Assembly: GCF_003352185.1 (NCBI RefSeq)
Contig: NZ_CP029608.1
Coordinates: forward strand, 744,001 to 808,000
DNA length: 64,000 nucleotides
DNA from: Pseudomonas kribbensis
GTDB taxonomy: Bacteria > Pseudomonadota > Gammaproteobacteria > Pseudomonadales > Pseudomonadaceae
Direction: 5' to 3'
The notes below the pieces were generated by a model that worked only from the letters and a program-made list of their open reading frames with translations, had not been told where the DNA came from and made no database searches. Positions 18,597 through 29,385 of the stretch are shown one piece after another. Made by a program: the position numbers and the translations under genes. Numbering within the stretch: position 1 is the first letter of the stretch; the number at the start of each line of letters is the position of its first letter.

Positions 18597-20543
18597 TCAG
18601 ACGCGGAATGCCTGCACCGCTGTATGCAGTTGTCCACCCAATACCAGCAGATTCTCCCCCTGTTCGCGTCCTTCACCGATGCGCAGCAGGTTATCCCCAC
18701 CCAATTGGTGAATCCGTTCGCTGTGATCGCGGATTTCGCTGACCGCGCCGCTTTGCTGCGCGGTGACATCGGCAATGCGCACTGCCGTGTCGGAAATGGT
18801 CTGGATTGCGCCGACGATCTTGTCCAGCGCGCCGTCCGCCGATTGCGCCTGGTTGGCCGTGGCTTCGGCGTGTTCAACCTGAGCGCGCATGCCTTCGACC
18901 GATTGTCGGGCGGCGGTTTGCAGGCCGGCGATCAAGGTCTGGATTTCCGCGGTGGCGCCGGCGGTGCGTTGCGCCAGTGAGCGGACTTCTTCGGCTACCA
19001 CGGCAAAACCACGACCCATTTCCCCGGCGCGGGCCGCTTCGATTGCCGCGTTCAGCGCCAGCAGGTTGGTCTGGTCGGCAATCGAGCGGATCACCGTCAG
19101 TACGCCGCCGATGGTGGCCGACTCTTCGGCCAGATGCTCGATCATCTGCGCGTTGCCTTGCACCTCTTCTACCAGTGCATGCAGGCCGGTGAGGCTAAGG
19201 CCGATGACTTTTTGCCCATGTTCGACAGCCTGTCCCGCGTGATGGCTGGCGTCCGCAGCCTGACGCGCGTCGCCGGCCACCTGCTGGATGGTCGCTTCCA
19301 GTTCGCTCAGGGAGTCGCGGATCAGCGCTGTATCGCCAGCCTGATGTTCGGCGCCGCTGTGCAGGTCGTTGCTCAGTTCCGCCAGGGTGCGGCTGCTGCC
19401 CGCCACTTGTTCGGCATTGCCGCGAATGGTCCCGACCAGATCCACCAGATAGGCACGCAGACGATTGAGCGAGGCTTCGATGTCGTGCAATTCGCGGTTG
19501 GTCTTGCCCAGATGGATATCGCGGCTGAAGTCGCCTTCGGCCCAGGTCGAAAGGGCAGGGGCGAGATTGGTCAGGGTGCGAGCCAGGCGTCGCTGCAGGG
19601 TGTCGATCAGCAGGGCGATCAACAGGATCAGGCCGATCATCACGCCTTGCATCAGGCGCACTTCGCTCTGGATCTGGCCATGCTGGGCGCGCACCACGGG
19701 TTCGAGTCCGGCGATGGCTTGTTGCACGGCAGCGATTTTCTGGTGGGTCGCGGTGCTGAGGTCGGTGCGTTTCTGGATCTGGTCGCGAGTTCGCGCCAGT
19801 TCCGCCGGGTAGCGATTGAGCAAACTGTTGAGGTCGCGTTTGAGGCCTACGCCGGCGTCTTCGGCGACTGCCTTTTCAGTGCTTTCAATGCCCATCATCG
19901 AGGCGAAATCGTCGCTGCCGGATTCACTGCTGGCGACCACGCCGAGCAGGGGCAGGGCGTCGATTGCCTGGGCCTGGGTGCGGATGTTGGTGACTTCGCG
20001 TTCGACATCGGCGGCCAGCTCGCTGCGCCCGCTGCTGACCAGTTTGTCCCTGGCCAGCGACAGCTTGCCCAAGTGCTGAGAGGCGGCGAGCAACGGTGTC
20101 AGGTACGCCACGTTGCCGCCGGCATAAGTGCTGAGCTGATCGAGGCTGGCACTCAGTTCCCGTTCGGCCTGCAACAGCAAGGCTTGCGGATCGCCGGCCA
20201 GTTTGCCGGCAGCGAGGAGGTCAGTCTTGCTGAATTCTTCGAGGCCCGACAGGCTCGGACGCAGCGTCTCGGCCAGCGCCGGTGGCAGCTCGCCGAGTTC
20301 TTTCTGCAGGCTGTCGATGGCTTGGCTGGCACTGCTCAGGCGCAGGGCATCGCCGCTGCCGAGGTAGTCCTCGACGTTGCGCGCGACTTCATTCTGAAAT
20401 TGCTGGGACAGCCCGAGGTAGCGCTCCATCAACAGATATGGGCGTTCGAGGGCTTTTTGCGACCACCAGAGCGTGGCGCCGAGGGCCACGCAGACGGCGA
20501 CCAGCAACAGCGTGTTGAGATTGGTGAGCAACTTCAGGCGCAT
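18597..20543 (-). CDS. ctpL: Methyl-accepting chemotaxis protein, CtpL-like
   Basis: The ATG at 20543 gives 648 residues. Order: membrane helix about 8-28, an all-helical periplasmic sensor of about 270 residues, second helix ([14 protein letters not shown]), HAMP, and the conserved signalling tip [21 protein letters not shown]. The large helical sensor resembles the helical bimodular class. Position beside aroQ and the diguanylate cyclase matches PA4844, CtpL, which in P. aeruginosa responds to inorganic phosphate and some chlorinated compounds; the ligand here is inferred from synteny only. The C-terminal pentapeptide tether seen in some receptors is absent (ends QAFRV). Confidence 0.78.
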   Translation of the reverse strand: MRLKLLTNLNTLLLVAVCVALGATLWWSQKALERPYLLMERYLGLSQQFQNEVARNVEDYLGSGDALRLSSASQAIDSLQKELGELPPALAETLRPSLSGLEEFSKTDLLAAGKLAGDPQALLLQAERELSASLDQLSTYAGGNVAYLTPLLAASQHLGKLSLARDKLVSSGRSELAADVEREVTNIRTQAQAIDALPLLGVVASSESGSDDFASMMGIESTEKAVAEDAGVGLKRDLNSLLNRYPAELARTRDQIQKRTDLSTATHQKIAAVQQAIAGLEPVVRAQHGQIQSEVRLMQGVMIGLILLIALLIDTLQRRLARTLTNLAPALSTWAEGDFSRDIHLGKTNRELHDIEASLNRLRAYLVDLVGTIRGNAEQVAGSSRTLAELSNDLHSGAEHQAGDTALIRDSLSELEATIQQVAGDARQAADASHHAGQAVEHGQKVIGLSLTGLHALVEEVQGNAQMIEHLAEESATIGGVLTVIRSIADQTNLLALNAAIEAARAGEMGRGFAVVAEEVRSLAQRTAGATAEIQTLIAGLQTAARQSVEGMRAQVEHAEATANQAQSADGALDKIVGAIQTISDTAVRIADVTAQQSGAVSEIRDHSERIHQLGGDNLLRIGEGREQGENLLVLGGQLHTAVQAFRV

Positions 20544-20594
20544 GACGGCTACCAACGGCAGTAATGGTAAGCGCCTGAATTTATTGCGGTTCTG

Positions 20595-22265
20595 TTACAA
20601 GGTTATGACCGAATCGGTGGATTCCGGTGAAAAAGTGGCACTTTGCTTTGAGTCCCGCGCGGTCTGCACCCGATTGCGGCCTTCACCCTTGGCGCGATAC
20701 AGCGCCTCGTCGGCCTGGCTGGCCATCATCAGGCTGTCGGAGTCGTCGTGCATCTCCACGACCCCGGCGCTGAACGTGCACCACAGATCCTGCGGCTGGG
20801 CCGGGTAATGGATTTCGGCGAAGCGCTGGCGGATTTCGTCGAGCACTTTGTGTGCAGCTTCTATATCGGTGTCAGGCATGACGATGGCGAACTCTTCACC
20901 GCCGTAACGGCCGATGAAATCGGTCTTGCGCAGACGTTGCTTGAGGAACAACGCCAGGCTCTTGATCACCCGATCGCCCATGGGATGGCCATGGCTGTCA
21001 TTGACCCGTTTGAAGTGGTCGATGTCGAGCATCGCAAAACTCAGCGGCTTGTTTTCGCGGCGGGCGCGGAACGAGCAGTCTTCCAGCAACTGAAGAATGT
21101 GTGTGTGGTTGTACAGGCCGGTGAGGCTGTCGCGCACCATCCGCGCCTTGAGATTGCGCGCGCGTGCCGCGCGGTTGCGTACAGTGGTGATCAGGTGGCG
21201 CGGTTTGATCGGCTTGGTCAGGAAGTCATCACCGCCCTCGCTCATGGCGTCGAGCTGCTTGTCCAGGTCGTCTTCGGCCGACAGATAAATGATCGGCACG
21301 CTGACATAGCGGTCGTTGTGACGGATGACCTTGGCCAGCTCGGTGCCGGTGCAGGCTGGCATGTACATGTCGAGGATGATCAGGTCCGGCTGGAAATCCG
21401 CCAGCTCGGCCATCGCCTGAATCGGTTCGATCAGCGTGCGGGTGACGATCCCGGCGCTGTTGAGCAGACGCTCGGTGTGCATCGCCTGGGCGCGGGAGTC
21501 GTCGATGATCAGTACTTTATAAGGTTCGTACTGGGCGACGCAGGTCAGGACTTCGATTTTCTCCAGCAGGCTCGAGGCTTCGAGGGTGCCGGTGAGGAAC
21601 TCCTGGCCGCCGGCGCGCACGGCGGCGAGGCGGGTCGGGGTGTCGGTTTCGTGCAGGCTGAAGAACAGCAGTGGCAACGGTTCTTCCAGACCTTGCTGGG
21701 CTTCCGCCGCGAGTTTCAGGCCGACGCCGGCGCCGCTGAAGTCCACGTCCATGACGATGGCGGCCGGCAAACGCTCGACCATCGACGAGCGAAACGCCGA
21801 CACGCTGTCCAGCGCCTGGGCGCTCAGACCAAAAAACTCAAGTTGCTTGGCCAGCCGTTCGGCGCGGTCGTGATCCTGCAACATCACGTAGATCGGTTTG
21901 CGCAGGGGCGGCAGAAAGGTCTGGTCGAGCTGATCGCCATGACGCAGGCCGGTGCGCGACAAACGCTGCATCAAACGATTGAGGTCGGTGATCAGGCCGC
22001 TGCTCAGGCGCCCGCGATTGGCGTCCACCGCTTCCAGCGACTGGCTGATGTGGTGAGCCAGCTGGGTGTGTTCGGGCTGTTCGAAGCGCTCGGCAAAACG
22101 CAGCAGGCGCAAATTGGCCTCGCTCAGTTCGGCGAGGTCGGCAGTGGACCACTCACTGCGTTGCAGGCGCTGCCATATCTCAAGAATCTGACGTGCCTGA
22201 TGAATTACCCGCTGGGCAAAGTGGTGCTTGAGGCGCTCACGGCTGGGGTCTTCTGGCTCGGTCAT
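20595..22265 (-). CDS. gcbA: GcbA/AdcA-type diguanylate cyclase, two receiver domains plus GGDEF
   Basis: The 556-residue cytosolic protein has a helical N-terminal segment (1-110), a first receiver with D173 (IVMDVD), a second with D299 (LIILDMYMP), and a GGDEF domain with GGEEF at 455-459. RKTD five residues before GGEEF is a product-inhibition I-site, so the enzyme is expected to be active and feedback-regulated. Synteny matches PA4843 and the P. fluorescens protein GcbA, which raises c-di-GMP during surface attachment. The only visible ribosome site (AGGA) is very close to the ATG at 22265. Confidence 0.85.
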   Translation of the reverse strand: MTEPEDPSRERLKHHFAQRVIHQARQILEIWQRLQRSEWSTADLAELSEANLRLLRFAERFEQPEHTQLAHHISQSLEAVDANRGRLSSGLITDLNRLMQRLSRTGLRHGDQLDQTFLPPLRKPIYVMLQDHDRAERLAKQLEFFGLSAQALDSVSAFRSSMVERLPAAIVMDVDFSGAGVGLKLAAEAQQGLEEPLPLLFFSLHETDTPTRLAAVRAGGQEFLTGTLEASSLLEKIEVLTCVAQYEPYKVLIIDDSRAQAMHTERLLNSAGIVTRTLIEPIQAMAELADFQPDLIILDMYMPACTGTELAKVIRHNDRYVSVPIIYLSAEDDLDKQLDAMSEGGDDFLTKPIKPRHLITTVRNRAARARNLKARMVRDSLTGLYNHTHILQLLEDCSFRARRENKPLSFAMLDIDHFKRVNDSHGHPMGDRVIKSLALFLKQRLRKTDFIGRYGGEEFAIVMPDTDIEAAHKVLDEIRQRFAEIHYPAQPQDLWCTFSAGVVEMHDDSDSLMMASQADEALYRAKGEGRNRVQTARDSKQSATFSPESTDSVITL

Positions 22266-22681
22266 ATCCTGACTACTAGTTAGGGTGCATGCTGAGATCG
22301 ACTGGTGGCTCTATGCTAGCACCTCTTTCCGGTTACATGAGTGTCGTACGTCAATAATCTGCGGTGCGTCACCATTCAGTTTGTGACCATTGGGTTTCAA
22401 TTCGAACCCGCTCGTCGGGAACGCCCCCGTGAACAGGGCGTCGCGTGGCAATCCGCCGATCAGGTTTTGCTGCTGGCGAGAAGCTGATATCCGGGGATTC
22501 ACGATTTTTTCCGTTCCCGTCGACAAGGATTTTTCGGGGCGAGGCGTATCAGGGAATCCCTTAGCTGCCGGAATCGGTTCTGAAGCGTCACCGCCTGTCA
22601 TTATTCACGGGTGCGGGGCAGAGGCACGTTGTTGTATGGTTGCTGTCGAACCGTTGAACCCAAGATTGAAAGGATATCGCC
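22266..22681. promoter_or_regulatory. 416-base divergent intergenic region, gcbA / DUF2333 gene
   Basis: This gap must hold the promoters of gcbA (leftward) and the DUF2333 gene (rightward). AAAGGA 9 bases before 22682 serves the latter. Small open frames here lack ribosome sites and recognisable content. No clear consensus promoter, repeat or hairpin was seen. Confidence 0.4.
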
Positions 22682-23749
22682 ATGCTGGACTGGAAGAATC
22701 GCGCGGGCAGTGCGCCCGAACGTGCCGCCGAGCCGAAATCCGCCGCCCGCAGCTATGTGGGCGGCCTGCTGTTCAGCCGCGCGCTGGCCACGCTGGTCGG
22801 TATTTACCTGTTGGTGACCATCGCCCTTGGCTGGTACTGGAGCGAAGAGCCGGCCCTGTTCCCCGTGGCGCAGAACGCCCAGCTGGCCGCCGAGAAGGAA
22901 GGCAAGCAGATGGTGGTCGGCTACACCACCGTCGAAACCCTCAAGACTGTCGCCGGCACCTTGCTTAACAAGCCGGGCGGCTACATTTCCAACGACCGTT
23001 TCCCGCCGGGCCTGTGGATGGACAACATGCCGAGCTGGGAATATGGCGTGCTGGTCCAGGTGCGTGACCTGACCCGTGCCTTGCGCAAGGACTTCGCCCG
23101 CTCGCAGTCGCAATCGGCTGAAGACGCTGATCTGGCCAAGGCCGAGCCGCGCTTCAACTTCGACAACAAGAGCTGGATCCTGCCGTCCAGCGAGTCGGAA
23201 TACCAGGAAGGCATCAACTCCCTGAGCCGTTATCAGGCACGCCTGTCTGACCCGACGCAAAAGAATGCGCTGTTCTACGCCCGCGCCGACAACCTGAACA
23301 ACTGGCTGGGCGACGTGGGTACGCGTCTCGGTTCGCTGTCGCAACGGCTGTCGGCCAGTGTCGGCCGGGTCAAACTGAACACAGCGCTGAAAACCGAAGT
23401 CCCGGCGGTGGGTGAAGTGCCGCAGGTCGACGAGGAAGTCGTCGAGACCCCGTGGATGCAGATCGACAACGTGTTCTATGAAGCCCGCGGCCAGGCCTGG
23501 GCGTTGTCGCACCTGCTGCGCGCCATCGAAGTCGACTTCGCCGACGTGCTGGCGAAGAAGAACGCCACGGTCAGCGTGCGCCAGATCATCCGTGAGCTGG
23601 AGGCTTCCCAGGAAACCGTCTGGAGCCCGATGATTCTCAATGGCAGCGGTTTCGGCATTCTGGCCAACCACTCGCTGGTGATGGCCAACTATATTTCCCG
23701 GGCCAACGCCGCCGTGATCGATCTTCGTCAACTGCTCAACCAGGGCTGA
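22682..23749 (+). CDS. DUF2333 family inner-membrane-anchored protein
   Basis: The 355-residue protein has one N-terminal membrane helix (about 28-50, LATLVGIYLLVTIALGWYW) and a large soluble, probably periplasmic part with charged helices. The family is widespread in gammaproteobacteria and has no assigned function. The stop at 23747-23749 is three bases before the next start, so it forms an operon with the Nudix gene. Position between gcbA and speA matches the PA4840s block. Confidence 0.85.
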   Translation: MLDWKNRAGSAPERAAEPKSAARSYVGGLLFSRALATLVGIYLLVTIALGWYWSEEPALFPVAQNAQLAAEKEGKQMVVGYTTVETLKTVAGTLLNKPGGYISNDRFPPGLWMDNMPSWEYGVLVQVRDLTRALRKDFARSQSQSAEDADLAKAEPRFNFDNKSWILPSSESEYQEGINSLSRYQARLSDPTQKNALFYARADNLNNWLGDVGTRLGSLSQRLSASVGRVKLNTALKTEVPAVGEVPQVDEEVVETPWMQIDNVFYEARGQAWALSHLLRAIEVDFADVLAKKNATVSVRQIIRELEASQETVWSPMILNGSGFGILANHSLVMANYISRANAAVIDLRQLLNQG

Positions 23750-23752
23750 GTC

Positions 23753-24310
23753 ATGAGCGACAACGCCAGAGAGGCGGCCCACCGCGCCGCCTCGGACGCC
23801 GAACAGATCGCCTGGGTCGACGAGCAGGACAACCTGCTCGGATCCCTTGTCCGTTCCGACTTGCGCGAGCGCGGGCTGATCGGGCGTGGCACCTACATCA
23901 TGCTGTTCAACTCCGCCGGTGAACTCTGTGTCCATCGGCGGACCCTGAGCAAAGCCATTTATCCCGGCTACTGGGACGTGGCAGCCGGCGGTATGGTGCA
24001 GGCGAACGAGACCTACGCCGAGTCGGCGGCCCGTGAGCTGGAAGAAGAGTTGGGGGTGAGCGGTGTCGAGCTGACGGCCCATGACCATTTCTACTTCGAG
24101 GACCCCGGCAATCGCCTGTGGTGTTCGGCGTTCTCGGCGGTGTGGGACGGGCCGCTGATCCTGCAGCCGGAAGAGGTGCTCGAAGCACGCTTCATTCCGG
24201 TCGATCAGGTGATGCTGGAAATCGAGCAAAAGCCTTATTGCCCGGACTCTCTGGCAGCCCTGAAGCGCTATCTGAAGGCTCAACGAAGCGACGTCGCAAA
24301 GAACTCATAA
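23753..24310 (+). CDS. Nudix hydrolase, YfcD-like
   Basis: The 185-residue protein has a complete Nudix box, GGMVQANETYAESAARELEE then ELGV, with the REXXEE metal-binding glutamates intact. Family members cleave nucleoside diphosphates linked to another group; the substrate is not predictable. Residues before the box resemble isopentenyl-diphosphate-isomerase-type Nudix folds (YfcD). It is read with the DUF2333 gene and ends at a terminator 6 bases on. Confidence 0.88.
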   Translation: MSDNAREAAHRAASDAEQIAWVDEQDNLLGSLVRSDLRERGLIGRGTYIMLFNSAGELCVHRRTLSKAIYPGYWDVAAGGMVQANETYAESAARELEEELGVSGVELTAHDHFYFEDPGNRLWCSAFSAVWDGPLILQPEEVLEARFIPVDQVMLEIEQKPYCPDSLAALKRYLKAQRSDVAKNS

Positions 24311-24315
24311 ATTGG

Positions 24316-24346
24316 CGCCGATTGGCACTTAGCAATCGGCGTTTTT
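24316..24346 (+). terminator. Terminator after the Nudix gene
   Basis: A 9-bp stem (24316-24324 with 24333-24341) is followed directly by TTTTT. Confidence 0.85.
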
Positions 24347-24496
24347 GCCGTTACACTGCGCGACCTTTTCAAGCTGTGCCGGCCCGCTTTCAGAAGCAAC
24401 CGGTGCAGTAGCGCTGCCCCTGCCTGAGTGGGGCTTCGCGGTCGATAGCCTTGCCCAAGGCTGCGATCAGTCTTTGTCCTCCCGAGAGGATTGCCG

Positions 24497-24868
24497 GTGG
24501 CCAAAAAAGCCGCATCCTTCGCCGCCCTGGGCGGCCTGGTATTTTCCACCGACGCAGGTCGTCATTGCCCGGAATGCAGTAAGCCGGTGGACGCCTGTAT
24601 CTGCAGACAAACCGTGATCCCGGCCGGCGACGGCATTGCCCGCGTGCGCCGCGAGAGCAAGGGCCGTGGCGGCAAGACGGTGACCACCATCACCGGCGTG
24701 CCCTTGGCCGAAGACGCACTCAAAGAGCTGGCGACAACGTTGAAGAAACGTTGCGGCACCGGCGGTGCGTTGAAAGACGGGGTCATCGAGATCCAGGGCG
24801 ATCATGTCGAGCTACTCTTGGCCGAGTTGACCAGGCACGGTTTCAAGGCGAAGAAGTCCGGCGGCTAG
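24497..24868 (+). CDS. yciH: YciH/SUI1-family translation factor
   Basis: The GTG at 24497 has GAGAGGA six bases before it and gives 123 residues starting MAKKAASFAAL; a TTG two codons earlier is less likely. The C-terminal SUI1/eIF1 fold includes RRESKGRGGKTVTTITG and CGTGGALKDGVIEIQGDH. A CPEC/CIC cysteine cluster near residues 25-36 may bind metal. Homologues relate to eIF1 and can affect start-site fidelity in vitro; the bacterial role is unclear. Confidence 0.88.
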   Translation: MAKKAASFAALGGLVFSTDAGRHCPECSKPVDACICRQTVIPAGDGIARVRRESKGRGGKTVTTITGVPLAEDALKELATTLKKRCGTGGALKDGVIEIQGDHVELLLAELTRHGFKAKKSGG

Positions 24869-24870
24869 CA

Positions 24871-24952
24871 GCCTCTGTGAAAACCACCAGCGGCTTGATC
24901 CGGCACTGATGCTCGTCAGTTCCGGCGTCGCCTCCATGGTTTTCACAGAGCC
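24871..24952. repeat. 82-base inverted-repeat element, MITE-like
   Basis: A perfect 14-bp inverted repeat (24873-24886 with 24937-24950, CTCTGTGAAAACCA) encloses a second, imperfect inverted repeat (CCGGCACTGA against TCAGTTCCGG). No T-run follows, so it is a poor terminator. The ends read like terminal repeats of a small non-autonomous insertion element. No duplicated target site could be made out with confidence. Confidence 0.45.
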
Positions 24953-25087
24953 TGTTCATGACCGGTTTCTAAACTCAACGCTGTCAGCGCGGTCTACCGC
25001 CCCGCTGACGAACCGTCATTTTCATTCTTTAGACTGCGCCGGCCTGCAATCAGGCGACGCACTATGACTTCTTTATAGGGGACTTCG

Positions 25088-27001
<1,914 letters not shown>

Positions 27002-27020
27002 CGGCAGGTTCCGAATCCAT

Positions 27021-27075
27021 CAGGTTGTCTGAAATTGTTCCGCACGCAGCGGAAGTTTCAGATGACCTGATGCGA
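27021..27075 (+). terminator. Long hairpin after speA
   Basis: CAGGTTGTCTGAAA pairs (12 of 14, with G-T pairs) with TTTCAGATGACCTG, with an inner TTCCGC/GCGGAA stem (27021-27069). A T/C-rich stretch follows. Likely the speA terminator. Confidence 0.6.
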
Positions 27076-27233
27076 CTTCTCTTTTTCTTCTAGCGAAATG
27101 ACCTTCATCCTCACAAGAAAAGTGATGTCGTCTGCTTTTCGCGTAGGCCATTTCCTAATTTGTACTTCGGCTCTCTACTCGGCCATGGCTCTCGGCGAGA
27201 ATCCCCGGCCGCCCCTCCTGTAGAGAATCGCCC

Positions 27234-28577
27234 ATGTTCGATCCAGCCCACGAGCCGTCGTTTCGTCTCGATGTCGCGGGTCTGTCCGCCCCCCTCGAAG
27301 TCCTGGCCTTTACCGGTTGCGAGGCGATCAGCGAGCCTTTTTCGTTCGAAGTCGATCTGTTGATCGACGATCCTCATCTCGATCTTGCCGGTCTGTTGTA
27401 TCGCTCGGCACGCCTGTGCTTCGGGCCTCCTGGCAATGGAGTGCACGGACAGTTGCAGGGGCTCGTCCAGCACGAACATGGCGACGGCGTCCGGTTGTGC
27501 CGGGCGCGGCTGGGTCCGAAGCTGGGTTGTCTGGGGCTGCGCCATAACCAGCGCATGTTCAGTGGCCGATCGGTGCCACAGATTCTCGATCACGTGCTCA
27601 GGGAGCACGGCATTACCGGCCATCAGCGCCGGTTCGAATTGCAGGCCGATCATCCGCCCCGCAGGTTCTGTACTCAATACGGTGAATCGGACCTGCAACT
27701 GGTGCAGCGTCTGTGCGCGCAGTCGCGAATTCACTATCACTTCGAGCATGGGCGCGAGAGCCATTGTCTGGTGTTTGGCGACAACCCGGCGCGGCTGCCG
27801 CGAGCGGGGAAGGTTCCATTCGATGCTCAGGCGTCGGCTCCGGCGGTGCGCCGCTGGCTGATTCAAGAGCAAGCCAGCGGGGCCTCTGAAGCCTCCGTGA
27901 GTTCCCGAACGGCGCAGGGGCATTCGGACGAACCAACCTTGCGTAGCGGTCGCTGGCTGAATCTGTCCCCGCGGCCGTTTGCCGGGTGCGACACGCACTG
28001 GCTGCTGACGCGAATCGAGCACCGGGCCGGTCAGATGCTTGAACCGCCCTACAGCTGTCGGCTCCGTGCCGTCGACGGCCTGCAGGCGTGCGGGCCGGTC
28101 GTCGAGCGCCCGGTGTTGAGCATGGGCAGTCTGCAGCGGGCCTGGGTGGTGGCCGTCGATGAACCTCAGCCTGATCGCTCGCGCCCGGTCGCGGTGCAGT
28201 TCGACTGGCTCTATCAGGGCGAAGGTGCGACGCCCAGCCACTGTTGGCTGCCTTTGGCGCCCGCATTGGCGGATGCGGCATTGGGGTCATTGCATGAAGG
28301 CGTCGAGGTGGTCGTGAGCTTTATCGAAGGCGACCCCGAGCAGCCGGTGATCAGTGGTGTTCTACAGCCGGCGGCAACCGCCGAGGACCATGGGGATGAC
28401 GAGCCGCTGCCGCTGCCCGACACCCTGGCAAGTGAAGGCCTGGCGCCATGGCTGAGTGCGCGCGAGCCTTTGCTGCTGTTATGTCTGATGCCAGGGGGTG
28501 GTAGCTACCGGCACTGTCGGGAGTCGGTCTGCAGCTGTCGGCTGGTCGCCGGACTCAGCCCTGGCGATGGACGATGA
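27234..28577 (+). CDS. Short VgrG-like type VI secretion spike protein
   Basis: The 447-residue protein has a gp27-like N-terminal part (1 to about 290; FSFEVDLLIDD, QYGESDLQLVQRL) and a gp5-type OB-fold (about 296-380; VAVQFDWLYQGE, CWLPLA, GVEVVVSFIEGDPEQPVISGVL). The usual long beta-helix needle and C-terminal extension are missing: the OB-fold is followed by only about 65 residues. VgrG proteins are normally 600 or more residues. It is not a frameshift, because its TGA overlaps the ATG of the DUF4123 gene by four bases. The conserved YGRVKVQF segment is altered to SRPVAVQF, so it is divergent. No other type VI genes are in the window. Confidence 0.8.
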   Translation: MFDPAHEPSFRLDVAGLSAPLEVLAFTGCEAISEPFSFEVDLLIDDPHLDLAGLLYRSARLCFGPPGNGVHGQLQGLVQHEHGDGVRLCRARLGPKLGCLGLRHNQRMFSGRSVPQILDHVLREHGITGHQRRFELQADHPPRRFCTQYGESDLQLVQRLCAQSRIHYHFEHGRESHCLVFGDNPARLPRAGKVPFDAQASAPAVRRWLIQEQASGASEASVSSRTAQGHSDEPTLRSGRWLNLSPRPFAGCDTHWLLTRIEHRAGQMLEPPYSCRLRAVDGLQACGPVVERPVLSMGSLQRAWVVAVDEPQPDRSRPVAVQFDWLYQGEGATPSHCWLPLAPALADAALGSLHEGVEVVVSFIEGDPEQPVISGVLQPAATAEDHGDDEPLPLPDTLASEGLAPWLSAREPLLLLCLMPGGGSYRHCRESVCSCRLVAGLSPGDGR

Positions 28578-29368
28578 GCGGCAAGGCACCGGGGCAGCGT
28601 GCGCAATGGCTGTTGCTGGATGTCATGCATGCACCGCAGGCGTTGAGCCTGTTGCGCCAGGCATTCTCCGGCGTACCGAGCCTTGAGCTGTTTGACGGTA
28701 CGGAATTTCAGCCCGTATGCGAGCAAGGACCGTTGTTGGTCGATCTGCGCGATTGCCCGGTGCTGTCGGCGTTGTGTCACACCGATCCGCACACCTGGTG
28801 CGGGCTGTTGCTGGGCAGCGATGCCACGATCGAATCGCTGCGTGCGCATTTACAGCGGATGCTGACGGTCTCTGTGGGCTTGAATCATCGTGCGCTGCTC
28901 AATTACTACGACCGGCAGACAGCCAGCTACTTTTTCGACGCCTGCGATGCTCGTCAATTGAGCTGCTGGCTCGGGCCGATCAACTGGCTGCGCTGGTTCG
29001 GCGGTACCTGGGCTGACCGGGCGAGCGGCAGTCTGGGCTGGCAACAGCTGCGCAACCCGGGCCTGGACGTAGAGCCACTGGCGATTGAACAGGGGCTGAC
29101 CCGTCATCAACGCGAGCGCCTGCATCGCTGCCTGCTGGAGCAGCACATCTGGCGCTGGAGCCAATCGACGGGAACCTCTTACCGCACGCTGTCCTCCCAC
29201 GTTGAACAAGGCCTGACATTGGGGTTCAGCGAGCGGGCCGTGCTGGACGACTGGTTGTGGCTACGCTTGCTGCATCCGCGCGCAGAACTGCTGCAACCGC
29301 CACAAGGGTTGACCCAGCAAGAGCGGCTCGATCATCTGCGTCGCCGCTGGCAGAACAACCCACCCTGA
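28574..29368 (+). CDS. DUF4123 protein, Tap-like type VI effector adaptor
   Basis: The 264-residue protein has the DUF4123 core (LLVDLRD, LRAHLQRMLTV, LLNYYDRQTASYFFDACD, LSCWLGPINWLRW). Known family members (Tap/TEC) load effectors onto a cognate VgrG and are encoded just after it. Its start overlaps vgrG (ATGA), which implies coupled translation. The effector that it would load is expected next, but the next gene encodes a lipoprotein. Confidence 0.85.
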   Translation: MSGKAPGQRAQWLLLDVMHAPQALSLLRQAFSGVPSLELFDGTEFQPVCEQGPLLVDLRDCPVLSALCHTDPHTWCGLLLGSDATIESLRAHLQRMLTVSVGLNHRALLNYYDRQTASYFFDACDARQLSCWLGPINWLRWFGGTWADRASGSLGWQQLRNPGLDVEPLAIEQGLTRHQRERLHRCLLEQHIWRWSQSTGTSYRTLSSHVEQGLTLGFSERAVLDDWLWLRLLHPRAELLQPPQGLTQQERLDHLRRRWQNNPP

Positions 29369-29385
29369 GACGAGGTTTCGCGCGC

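Noticed and set aside
22390..22681. Small frames in the gcbA-DUF2333 gap
   Set aside because: No ribosome site, no recognisable content and different frames on both strands; left as intergenic.
22601..24283. 560-residue minus frame opposite the DUF2333 and Nudix genes
   Set aside because: The plus-strand genes have clear domains, starts and a terminator. The minus frame has no motif.
28574..28577. VgrG shortened by a frameshift
   Set aside because: The stop forms a clean ATGA overlap with an intact DUF4123 gene, so the short form is natural rather than broken.
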